A DNA stretch of 64,000 nucleotides from Ophioderma brevispina. Its lineage: Eukaryota; Echinodermata; Ophiuroidea; Amphilepidida; Ophiodermatidae. The position numbers and the translations under genes are program-made. The notes below the pieces were generated by a model. That model had not been told where the DNA came from and made no database searches. It saw only the letters and a program-made list of their open reading frames with translations. This document shows positions 25,001-32,554 of this stretch, piece after piece. Numbering within the stretch: position 1 is the first letter of the stretch; each line of letters starts with the position of its first letter. The DNA is taken from NCBI GenBank assembly GCA_023653785.1, contig JAMKCH010051531.1, forward strand, positions 37,390-101,389, written 5' to 3'.

Positions 25001-28000
25001 TGACGTCAGCACGAGATTTGTTGGTCACGAGTGTAAATCGCTCGCGCTGACTCTAAGCAACAATGATTTTACGTGCACGCACAAAGACGGCATTTCTTGA
25101 TGCGGGTGTAAATGTTATGACATCACTGCACAGAAATAGAGACATGGACTATACATAACTTACATAGGCAGTTGAATGTGTTCAGAAAAAATGACCACAT
25201 GCTTCCATTGGGACTCAAACCCAAGACCTCCAATGGTGAGCTCCCAAGAATAATCAGCTCGCAATTGGGAGGTCCAGGGTTCGAGTCCTAACCGAGGCAG
25301 ATGGTGCGTAATGCTCCTTCCCTTTTCGTACTTTTGCACTAGATAGTAATAACTTGATGTATCTTTTATCTTTACAACAGTACCCAAAGGTACAGGAGCC
25401 AGCAAAACCTGGGGACCAAGCACCATGCAGCACAAGACACGAGAGAGGACCTTCAAGGCATACTCCCTATCTGAGGCAACTAGCAAGAAGCTATTTACCA
25501 GTTCTCCAAGTCTGCATGGCAATATAGGCTACTGGACTCCCAGTGGAATTACCAGTCTACCTGAAAATGGTATGGAAACAAATGCATGGTATAGGGTGAT
25601 CAATAAAATAGGCAGGGAATTGTCATTAAAACTTTTCACTCTGAGCAGATTATCAATCAGATAGCAATTGATTGCCGTTTAGACACGTAACTTGTTAAAA
25701 TACTTTAAAAATACTCTGAAACGTACATCACATTTGTTCTTCCTCAAATGGCAGCGCATGGGCACTTTGATAGGTAAATGTTTCATATAGAAGTCCCAAC
25801 CATGCAAATGAAGTATTACAATTGATTTCCATCATGCACTGTATGTTATGCAGTAGCGCTTGATGGAATCAATGGTAATACCTCATTTGCATACTTGGGA
25901 CTTCTATATGAAACGTCTACCCTTTTATGGCACATAAAAATATTCCGTCATTTGATTTGGTAGATATATCACATGACATGAAATATTCTGGGTAGTCCCC
26001 CAATATTTCACAAGAGAGGAAAAAACTCCCATAAAGAAATAACTATTTCCCTCACAGGGAAAGAGTATCTTTTTTGGGTGACTTTTTCCCCTTGCATCGG
26101 CATCGCCCATGCCTTGCCATTATTGATCTACTGTCTCAACCTTTGACATGCCACTGTGGTCGATCAGATATCGCCTGTATGATGTTTGCTTTCACTTCAA
26201 TTTTACCAGAGTTTTACCAAAATGGAGAATTTTGGGTTTTTGCTAGTTGCTGAAGGTGCATTGGAGCAATAAGTTGATGTAGGTACTAGTACTAAAAAAG
26301 CAAATCACTTGTGCTGTTGATGGCTTAGAATAGTTTGAGGTATTTTGTGCTATTTCCTTCATGAGGAGTCAATATTTGTAGGAAAATTTTCAAACAAAAC
26401 TACCATATTGAAATTTCTTGTTTGAAAGAGTGCACATTTTCCATACTATACTTTGTTCATTGTCAGGTTGGCAGTATTGTCATGATGTGTCTGTCAACCT
26501 GTGCTTGCATTTCAATTGTCATGCATTTAAAAGATGACACACGACTTAAAAAAATACTTTTCAGCTGCCTCTTAGGTGAAGTGAAATGATATTATAGCTA
26601 TCCTCTGGCAGTGAATAATAAGAATAATATGCACTGAGAGGGCATTCTTTATTAAAGGGGGATGACCCGACTTAAGTCTATAAATTTTTCATCTTGATAG
26701 AATGGCCTTCACCCGAAAACCCCATCTGTAAAGTTTTGTGCCGATATTTCAACCCGTTTTGAAGTGAGAGCAAAAATGTGATTTTGTAATCCTCAAAGAA
26801 TATTGTGTAAAATTCATATCATAGTCAACCAAAATGGGGCATATTTTTGTTCATAACATTCAAACCTAATATCCTTTAGCTCTAAGATTTCATAGGGTAA
26901 ATGAGAAAAGTAGTAGCTTTCTTCTGATACCAAAATTATGACCACTTCTGGTAAAATCTTGGGTCCTTGGGGACAAGGCTATGTCGGACCATGGACCTTT
27001 AAGTGCTACAATATTTTGACTTCTTTTCCTTGTAGGTACAGACTGGACATCAGAAGTTGGTCTTCCCAAAGCCCACTGGCGAGATGTGGGCCCACCCGCT
27101 GACGATGATGACGACGATGATGACGACTCACCCAAGGAACCACTTGGCCACAGAAAAACTGACAAAGGTCTTGTTGGGGCAGCCACCATTTTAGCATCTG
27201 TTGCATTGGGGTTTGATATAAGGACAACAAACTTGAGTATCTATCGGACTGGTGAGCTAGAGCTAAAACGACAAGAGTCGGTAGCGTCTTCACAGGCCGA
27301 TAGTTGCACTCAGACATCAGTCAATGGGGACTTTGATGAAGACAGTCCTCCCCCATCAGCAGCTTCCACTGTGCAACTGTTGCAGACATCAGCTGCAAGA
27401 AGGTCTAGCAGTCCTGCATATCTAAGACAGACATCTTGGCAATCCTTTGATGACAACCTCACAATGAGACACAATACCCATTTTGTTGATGGTCATGGTG
27501 AAACTGCACCTCAGCCTGTCGAACCCCCTGCTTCATCCCACAAGGGACATCGTCGCACGGCATCTGCCGATAATAACCTGAGCAATCTGACTCACAAGAG
27601 AACTCCTTCTGATGGCTCCACGCCATCTTTCTCCTCCTTTCCCTCCTCCAGGTGGGAAGGTTCATCGGCAGATCCATGGAGCAGCCCCGATTCAGACGTG
27701 TCAAGATTGCCAAACCCACCTCAGGCCCCACCCAGGAAAATAAGCATAGGTAAGTCCAAAAGTTATCCCATCGGTCAACTTTAAGATGCTAGCAGAGCTG
27801 TTTGCCACTTTAACCATGTATGATGCTGGAGATCTCAGTATTTATCTACTGTCTGGGTCAGTTGACCTTTGGGATTGATATAGCAGGAGAGCTGCTAGCA
27901 ATGCACACAACACACTGTTCACATTACATTACAGTATGTTATATCTTTGAGATGTGGTATTTGTCTTGCTTCTTCAAGCCCCAAGGAGGTCCACAAAATT

Positions 28001-31000
28001 TGACAAAACTCAGGTAAAATTGACTAATTGGGTGGAAGGTAACGCATGAAGTGTGTTAGTTAAATAAGAGGTGATAGTAACTTTCTTCACCTACATGACT
28101 CCTTGCCAGTGCTAGTATTCCCCTAAAAATTCCAATTCTTACACCTAAACCCAGAGGGTGTTTTGAATCAATCCCATAATGCATTGCAATCTGCCTGTAC
28201 TGTTCTGTACTAAAGGCATGTCATTACTTAGGGATAAAGTGTTCAAGAAGTTTAAGAACCACAAGACATTTCATGGTTATGCAAAAAAGTACCTAAGAAC
28301 TAACACTTTGTGGTCTAAAAAGTGTGTAAGAGTCAGGGTTTCTGTGTGTTTGGAATAGGATTTTTGTGGGATCATATGACCTTATTGAAGTGAAATTTCC
28401 CAAAACTGGTGCATTGTGGGATGGACTCATATACCCTCTGATGTAAATCCCAGAGGTTATATTGAGTCCATCCCACAATGCACCAGTTTGGGAAATTTTA
28501 CTCAGGGATGTGAGTGGCCATGTTTAAAAAACGCGGAAAATCTGTAACTTTCCGTCTACAGAGCAATCCTAGTCCTACTCGGCTGTCAGTGAGGGTTTCC
28601 GAATTTGACAGACATGTGGCACTTTCACTACTGGCCTGTGACAAAAATCCCTGCAAAAATCTTCCCGAATTTAACATTTTCAGGAAACCGAAAGGTGAAT
28701 TACCATATTTTACCTCAATCACTTGCTATGAGATGCTTTTAAACAGGATTGGAAATTCCGCTTGCGATGCATGTGAAGAATCTTCCCTACTGTACCGTGT
28801 GCCTTCTCTACATGATCTTCTTTGATGAATTTTTGCGTCCGATTTTGTCCGAATATCTATCATATATTGCAATGTACAGTCGCCATAATAAATAGTACTT
28901 TGTGTCACAAACTTTGTAGGTTTATTTGATCCTTGAAAAGACTGCATGGTTTGGATTGAAATTAGGTGTAAATTTCTTTCGATGTGCCTGAGATCAAGCA
29001 ATGGTGAAAATTAACATCATACCTATAGGCACGTTTCAAAACAAACACATTACACATCGCAACATAGTTTCCATTCCCAGTCGTTTTTGCAATTTTTTTT
29101 CCTTTTAAAAGGAACGCGAATTTAGATTAGGGATACAAACACCACGACGCGGGCAAGATAAAAACGCGGAAATCCGCGGAAACGCAGAACTCTCACATCC
29201 CTGTTTACTTCAATTAGGTTATATGATCCAAAAAAAATCCCATTCTTAACACATAAAAACCCTAACTTTTTCACTCATTTTAGCCCACAATACAATACAG
29301 TACAATATAGGCACATTGCAATGCATTGTGGAATTGATTCAAAACACCCTCTGCCTTAGTCCTCGTCTTACCAAGCCTTTTTTATACCACGGTTTACCAA
29401 GGGGGTGGTTACCTTCGAGAATTTGTTATTAAACACCCGATGCTTACAATTTGGATATCAGTGGATAGTTATGGTCCTCCTCTTTCCATTGATACCAAAA
29501 TAAGTACTAACTACTAACATACCTTTAAAGTCTGCAAGTCGCCAAAATTGGCATTTTCCACAGAAAATAGGTGAAAATCCAATTTTGCACTAAAAAAAGT
29601 AGGAAAATCGGATTTACATGCGGTTTTCAGCTCTAAATGATGGCAATTGACTAGTTTTAGAGCCATACTGTGCAAAATGTTTTTAAAAATGTACCGTCAA
29701 ATGTACTCGGGTGGCAACCACCCCTTCGACTTTAGACAGCATGCCCTATCCCCAGTGAAGGTAGTACCTTCACATTTTATTTGCTAAAATGACTGGAAAG
29801 GATGAGAAAATGATTACCCAGAAGCATTTAAAGGGACACAATGGCATGAAAAATATTCAGATATAATGAAATAGACCCTTACTAAAATTACTTCCACAAA
29901 TTTGAAAACAATTTAGATGTTCACATTGTGTTAAAACAGTAAAAGTTACAGGAGATTTCTGCCTCGGAAATCAAGGTGTTGACATACCTGCAGAATTTAC
30001 AGTGTATCTAAAATTTATAACATGCTGGCAGTAATGTCAATGTCTTTGGCTGTCTGAGGCAGCCAAAGTTGCTGACATTTCTGCCAGCATTTTATCAAAC
30101 TTGAAAAGCATGCAGTCATCAGCTCACAGATCATTGCTATTTATGCTAATACCAGCTAATCCACCTTTCAATTGCCAGGTCAATATCTTACTTCAAGCCT
30201 GAAGTAAAATGTCCGAATCCTGGTCTGAATGCTTTTGAATTGTGTAAAAAAATGTTACATTGAAAAAAAGGTACACTGTAAATTCTGGCAGGGATGTCAA
30301 CACCTTGGTTTTCGGTGGCAGGAATCTCCTGTAACTCTTGCTGTTTTTACAGAATGTAAACATCCAAATTGTTTTCAAATTTGTGAAAGTGATTTCAGTA
30401 ATGATCCATTTTTCATGCGATTGTGTCACTTTAAATATACACAGCCAGACTGGTACTTGTGGTGCAAACCACAACTCATTTCAGCTACTCTTTGTGCACT
30501 TAAGTCCACTCCAAGGGTTCTCCTTGAGACATTTTTAATAAAGTAACTACAGCTAAAGATTTGTGAAGTTCAGAATTACTCAAATAATACTATTGAGGGT
30601 GAAGCTCTTTTGCATGAGAGTACCCTCACAAGTACTCCATAGGGGCTGTGGTTTAGGTACTGTGTGTGTACCTATGCAGTTGGATTCTCAAAGCTACTGA
30701 AGTAGAACTTCAAAGGTGCTCCTAGGAAGAATATGACTGTGTATAATTCAGTGAGCCATTCCTTCAAAGTATTCAATCTGTTTTATCAATAACCACACAA
30801 AAATGATAACTTTTTCAGGAAGCCATGCTAATGATTCACATCTTTTGTTTACAGTACTACCTGCAGATGGTCATCCAGAGAGACCACGTACACTAGATAT
30901 CTCACCCAGGCCGAGGCCGCACCCAAATTTGTACCTATCCCCTCAGCCTGGCTCAGCTGGTAGTGGGGTACCTGATCTTGTGTCTCCCCCAAGTAAGTAA

Positions 31001-32554
31001 AAGCCATTGTAATGGGAATAAGTAATTGTAATTCTCATACACCTAAGAATGAACACGTGCGTAAATCAGGATGTATATTGCACCCACAAAGTAAGCATTA
31101 CAATATGTGTAATTGGCCAAGGCACGCAGTTGACAATTGTGTACAATTATTGGTGGGTTCATACTTAATCAGCAGACATCTGCCGACGCTAGCCTTTCTA
31201 ACATGCTTTTCACGCAACGCGTATGTTTCATGCATCTGGCGTGCAAAGCATGTTTGAAAGACTAGCGTCTGCAGACGTCTGCCGATGAAGTATGAACTCA
31301 CCTTATAAGTTCATGGTAAAGATGCTGTTGAGGCAAACACACGCATGAGGCAAACCATTTTAAGATGGACAATTTACTGATCAATATATACTGTTGTAAC
31401 ACACAGTCTATGTGGTAGCAGCAGAATGCAAGAAATCTTGATGCAACTTAAATCTAATCACAACAGGGGCCCAAATAACAGATGCTGATTTGTATGGAAT
31501 ATGATACCTTAGAATCATCATGTTACCATTTATGGTGTGAAAGAATTCTCCATATTGTGTCGGCCATCTTTCAAGACAAAATGTGCATGAAATACTCTTG
31601 AGCGCAATTGGCATGTGTAGAATGTTGAAAAGGTTCACACAATAAGAGAAGCCTAAAGCCTATGAACTTCTCTACAACCACACACACTTGGATTTAGTTA
31701 GTTTATTTTAATAAATCAAAATCCTGGAAAATTATACACACAGAAAATTGATGGAGGTGATTTCCAGAATGGATAATTTGAATGGTTGAGAGAGACTCTG
31801 AGTAATGGAATCTAATGTAAAATAGGATTAATTTTGACTTGGATCTACTAAGTTGAATTTGCAATTAACCGTTCTTAATTATTTTTTGTAATATTCAGGT
31901 AGCACTGGTAGTTCGGTCAACACTCTACCTAGGCATAGCTATCCCACGGACGGGCAGCGCATAACAGTGACAACAAGCCCAGCACATCATCAGCATCACC
32001 ACCATAGAGGTTCAGCTCCAAGCCCGCACCATCACCGCACTCACTCACCAAGTCCAGCACACCGGTACCACCAGCACAGTCCGCACCACTCGCGGAATCA
32101 CACCTCCAGTCATCATCATCATCACCAGTCAAGCCCAGCTCATCATCCTCAGCACCACCCGCAGACTAGCCCAGCGCATCATCAGTACCAGCAGCGAATG
32201 AATGTCATTACTAGCCCCGCTCATCATTATATCAAAAACACTACAAGCCCTCCACCCCATCAAGCGAACGCTTCGCCTAGTCCTCACCATCAGCGGTTCA
32301 GCGGGACACCGAGTCCGGCACACCAACCCGGAATGAGTCCCGCTCATCACTACTCCCCGCATCGTGCTAATGTACATTCGCCACCCCCTCCTCTTCCCTC
32401 ACAACCACCAAGGGCACATCTGCCACACGTAGAAAGCCAGGCGACATTACTGGATGCAGACGTTGCAGGCCAGAAGTTAGACAGTACGCTACCGCTGGCG
32501 GATGCGATGCCTCGTAAACTCTCTGTGAGGGAACTTGAGGAGGAGTTCTTATGA
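21901..32554 (+). CDS. MAP3K9: Mixed-lineage kinase (MLK) C-terminal half, five exons
   Basis: Join 21901-22032, 25381-25569, 27036-27749, 30855-30992, 31899-32554, about 608 residues plus stop; 5' partial. Mixed-lineage kinases are cytosolic Ser/Thr MAP3Ks that activate MKK4/7 and so JNK. Only the non-catalytic tail is here. Blocks shared, in order, with vertebrate MAP3K9-type tails as I recall them: FQHKLTV; PRGLRVIALPKG with SKTWGPS; GLVGAATILASVALGFDIR; GHRRTAS and KRTPSDG; RPRTLDISPRPRP; TLLDADVAGQKLDSTLPL near the C-terminus. The order, spacing and frame continuity across all four introns make the assignment strong. The symbol marks the family; a single invertebrate MLK would be co-orthologous to MAP3K9/10/11/21. 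A His/Ser/Pro-rich insert and a C-terminal extension are unusual. Introns are 3348, 1466, 3105 and 906 bp, all phase 1. Confidence 0.9.
22541..22690 (-). mobile_element. tRNA-derived SINE, minus strand
   Basis: On the minus strand a tRNA-like body with a GGTTCAAGACC B box (22627-22637) is followed by a tail containing a CCCTTCCGGGAGAAACAG block. The tail sequence recurs in the same orientation at 23052-23145 (TCTCCCGGGAGGGAGTGAAG), so two related copies bracket the hairpin between them. Confidence 0.55.
22685..22910. mobile_element. Hairpin element, arms about 95 bp
   Basis: The left arm (about 22685-22778: AGAAGATATCAG, CCCACAATGCATTG, GGAGGTTTTGTAC, ATGTGAATCGTTAG, ATGAAACAT) is the inverted counterpart of the right arm (about 22813-22910: ATGTTTCATCCCTAATG, TGTACAAAAACCTCC, CAATGCATTGTGGG, CTGATATCCTCTC). 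The loop is about 34 bp. It is non-coding and transcribed within the MLK intron, so it could fold as a stem-loop in the pre-mRNA. Confidence 0.75.
23052..23145 (-). repeat. Second copy of the SINE tail sequence
   Basis: A direct repeat of 22541-22620: TTAACCCTAA, CTGTTTCT and GGGAGTGAAGGAATGA occur in both, in the same order. It flanks the hairpin element on the other side. Confidence 0.65.
24973..25153. mobile_element. TA-type MITE in MLK intron
   Basis: A 181-bp element with inverted ends TATAGTCTGTGCCTCTAT and ATAGAGACATGGACTATA. The match continues inward through CTGTGTAGTGACGTCA against TGACATCACTGCACAG. The centre is GC-richer than its surroundings. The TA at each border suggests a TA target site of Tc1/mariner type. 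Confidence 0.8.
25205..25305. mobile_element. Head-to-head tRNA-derived SINE remnants
   Basis: A minus-strand B-box-like GGGTTTGAGTCC (25210-25221) and a plus-strand GGTTCGAGTCC (25278-25288) lie about 60 bp apart. Both are embedded in tRNA-like context, about 80-90 bp before the exon 2 acceptor. No intact cloverleaf was seen. Confidence 0.5.
25381..25569 (+). CDS. MAP3K9: MLK exon 2 of window: SKTWGPS block
   Basis: 189 nt, phase 1 at both ends. The acceptor is CAACAG and the donor GTATGG (25570), weaker than the GTAAGT donors of the other introns. It reads LPKGTGASKTWGPSTMQHK, then RTFKAYSLSEATSKKLF and TSSPSLHGNIGYW, ending GITSLPEN. SKTWG followed by a Ser-rich SPSL segment and an ITSL/FTSL-type end corresponds to the MAP3K9 tail. 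Codon continuity with exon 1 (T+TA, Leu) and exon 3 (G+GT, Gly) supports both borders. Reading through the donor meets a stop at 25662-25664, so a retained intron would truncate the protein. Confidence 0.88.
25771..25923. mobile_element. Palindromic MITE, arms about 67 bp
   Basis: The left arm (TTTCATATAGAAGTCCCAA, then ATGCAAATGA, GTATTAC and ATTGATTTCCATCA) is mirrored by the right arm (TGATGGAATCAATGG, TAATACCTCATTTGCAT, TTGGGACTTCTATATGAAA). The loop is only about 20-25 bp, so the transcript can form a long stem. Confidence 0.8.
26652..27002 (+). mobile_element. TTAA-flanked MITE, family A, ends 33 bp before exon 3
   Basis: A 351-bp element starting TTAAAGGGGGATGAC and ending CATGGACCTTTAA. 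Full-length relatives are at 52921-53274 (same strand) and 15913-16254 (opposite strand), with an interrupted one at 56884-57428. Shared blocks include TTAAGTCTATAAATTT, CTTGATAGAATGGC, AACCCCATCT, AAAATGGGGCATAT-like and TTCTTCTGATACCAAAA-like sequence. It leaves only 33 bp for the acceptor region of MLK exon 3. Confidence 0.85.
27036..27749 (+). CDS. MAP3K9: MLK exon 3 of window: large Ser/Pro-rich tail exon
   Basis: 714 nt, 238 codons with shared ends, phase 1 at both ends; donor GTAAGT at 27750. It begins GTDWTSEVGLPKAHW, then nine consecutive Asp codons at 27101-27127. A conserved hydrophobic block GLVGAATILASVALGFDIR follows (27168-27223). The rest is Ser/Thr/Pro-rich, with GHRRTAS (27545-27565) and HKRTPSDGSTPSF (from 27593), which match the GHRRTPSDG segment of MAP3K9-type tails. 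The hydrophobic block is too short and flanked too acidically to be a confident membrane segment; it is a conserved MLK tail motif. Numerous SP/TP sites are likely MAPK feedback targets (inference). Confidence 0.92.
28152..29353. mobile_element. Foldback element (interrupted), CAGAGGGTG ends
   Basis: Ends CAGAGGGTGTTTTGAATCAA and TTGATTCAAAACACCCTCTG are exact inverted copies. Further in, 28320-28395 pairs with 29204-29290, and 28391-28440 pairs almost perfectly with 28451-28502 (ACTGGTGCATTGTGGGATGG against CCATCCCACAATGCACCAGT). Without the 701-bp inserted element the unit would be about 500 bp of nearly continuous palindrome. The 8 bp outside the ends (CCTAAACC, CCTTAGTC) are only 5 of 8 alike, a possible old hAT-type duplication. 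About 100 bp near 28210-28310 in the left arm has no partner. Confidence 0.82.
28503..29203. mobile_element. Non-autonomous hAT-like element inside the foldback
   Basis: 701 bp with ends CAGGGATGTGAG and CTCACATCCCTG, exact inverted copies. These are followed inward by AAAAACGCGGAAAATC against repeated GCGGAAATCCGCGGAAACGC. CAGGG-type ends are typical of hAT transposons. TTTACT lies directly outside both ends; hAT normally duplicates 8 bp, so either two bases diverged or the assignment is loose. Pairing of the host palindrome across the element shows it was inserted later. Open frames inside (for example 28514-28825) do not resemble a transposase. Confidence 0.8.
29399..29726. mobile_element. 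Possible MITE, GGGGTGGTT ends
   Basis: AAGGGGGTGGTTACC at the left end is inverted, imperfectly, as GGTGGCAACCACCCCTT at the right. Length is about 328 bp and it is non-coding. The inverted match is short. Confidence 0.5.
29828..30434. mobile_element. TTAA-flanked MITE with about 180-bp inverted arms
   Basis: A 607-bp element running from TTAAAGGGACACAATGGCAT to a right end reading ATGCGATTGTGTCACTTTAA. The inverted match continues about 180 bp (AAATTTGAAAACAATTT, GTTACAGGAGATT, AAGGTGTTGACAT, AATTTACAGTGTA). A second, small hairpin in the left interior (30016-30095) is centred on TTTGGCTG and CAGCCAAA. It is non-coding, in MLK intron 3. Confidence 0.85.
30855..30992 (+). CDS. MAP3K9: MLK exon 4 of window: PRPRP block
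   Basis: 138 nt, phase 1 at both ends; acceptor TTTACAG and donor GTAAGT at 30993. It reads VLPADGHPERPRTLDIS, then PRPRPHPNLYLSPQPGS and AGSGVPDLVSPPS. The MAP3K9 tail has a matching RP-TL-x-x-(A/S)PRPRP segment followed by a Ser-Pro-rich stretch, which ties this small exon to the gene. Proline-rich PRPRPHP is a candidate SH3 ligand; whether it contacts the protein's own upstream SH3 is unknown. Confidence 0.88.
30993..31898 (+). other. MLK intron 4 of window (906 bp)
   Basis: Bounded by GTAAGT and TTTTTTGTAATATTCAG. It contains a Harbinger-like MITE at 31150-31305; the remainder is unremarkable. Confidence 0.85.
31150..31305. mobile_element. PIF/Harbinger-like MITE
   Basis: Inverted ends GGTGGGTTCATACTTAATCA, continuing GCAGACATCTGCCGACGCTAG, against CTAGCGTCTGCAGACGTC, continuing TGAAGTATGAACTCACC. 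TTA-rich flanks fit a 3-bp TTA target. The terminal words resemble the element at 50237-50432. Confidence 0.75.
31899..32554 (+). CDS. MAP3K9: MLK terminal exon: His/Ser/Pro-rich tail and C-terminus
   Basis: 656 nt, entered in phase 1 and ending with TGA at 32552-32554. After SSTGSSVNTLPRHSYPTDG comes a roughly 135-residue low-complexity region (31973-32381) in which about a quarter of residues are His, built from seven SPAH units (mostly SPAHH) plus SPHH variants and runs of four and five His. Then PPPPLPSQPPR, the conserved MLK C-terminal block TLLDADVAGQKLDSTLPL, and a final ADAMPRKLSVRELEEEFL. Vertebrate MAP3K9/21 proteins, as I recall, end shortly after the DSTVPL-type block, so the last 15 or so residues are an extension. 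The His-rich part looks like an expansion of CAT/CAC and SP codons. Confidence 0.9.

Larger units (their letters stand above)
22033..25380 (+). other. MLK intron 1 of window (3348 bp)
   Basis: GT-AG intron between donor GTAAGT (22033) and acceptor TTTACAACAG (25371-25380). It contains SINE fragments, a hairpin element at 22685-22910, a TA-type MITE at 24973-25153 and head-to-head tRNA-like B boxes at 25210-25288. Nothing coding was seen elsewhere in it. Confidence 0.85.
25570..27035 (+). other. MLK intron 2 of window (1466 bp)
   Basis: Bounded by GTATGG and TTCTTTTCCTTGTAG. It contains the palindromic element at 25771-25923 and a TTAA MITE at 26652-27002. The rest is unremarkable AT-rich sequence. 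Confidence 0.85.
27750..30854 (+). other. MLK intron 3 of window (3105 bp)
   Basis: Bounded by GTAAGT and TTTGTTTACAG. More than half of it is inverted-repeat elements: the nested foldback at 28152-29353, an element at 29399-29726 and a long-TIR element at 29828-30434. Confidence 0.88.

Noticed and set aside
25160..25522. 120-codon minus-strand frame over MLK exon 2
   Set aside because: Antisense shadow of the exon, its acceptor and the SINE remnants; no domain.
27459..27731. 90-codon minus-strand frame inside MLK exon 3
   Set aside because: Antisense shadow of Ser/Pro-rich coding sequence.
31929..32377. Minus-strand frames opposite the SPAHH region
   Set aside because: The repeated CAT/CAC codons read as ATG/GTG on the other strand and keep it open; the + frame carries the conserved MLK blocks.
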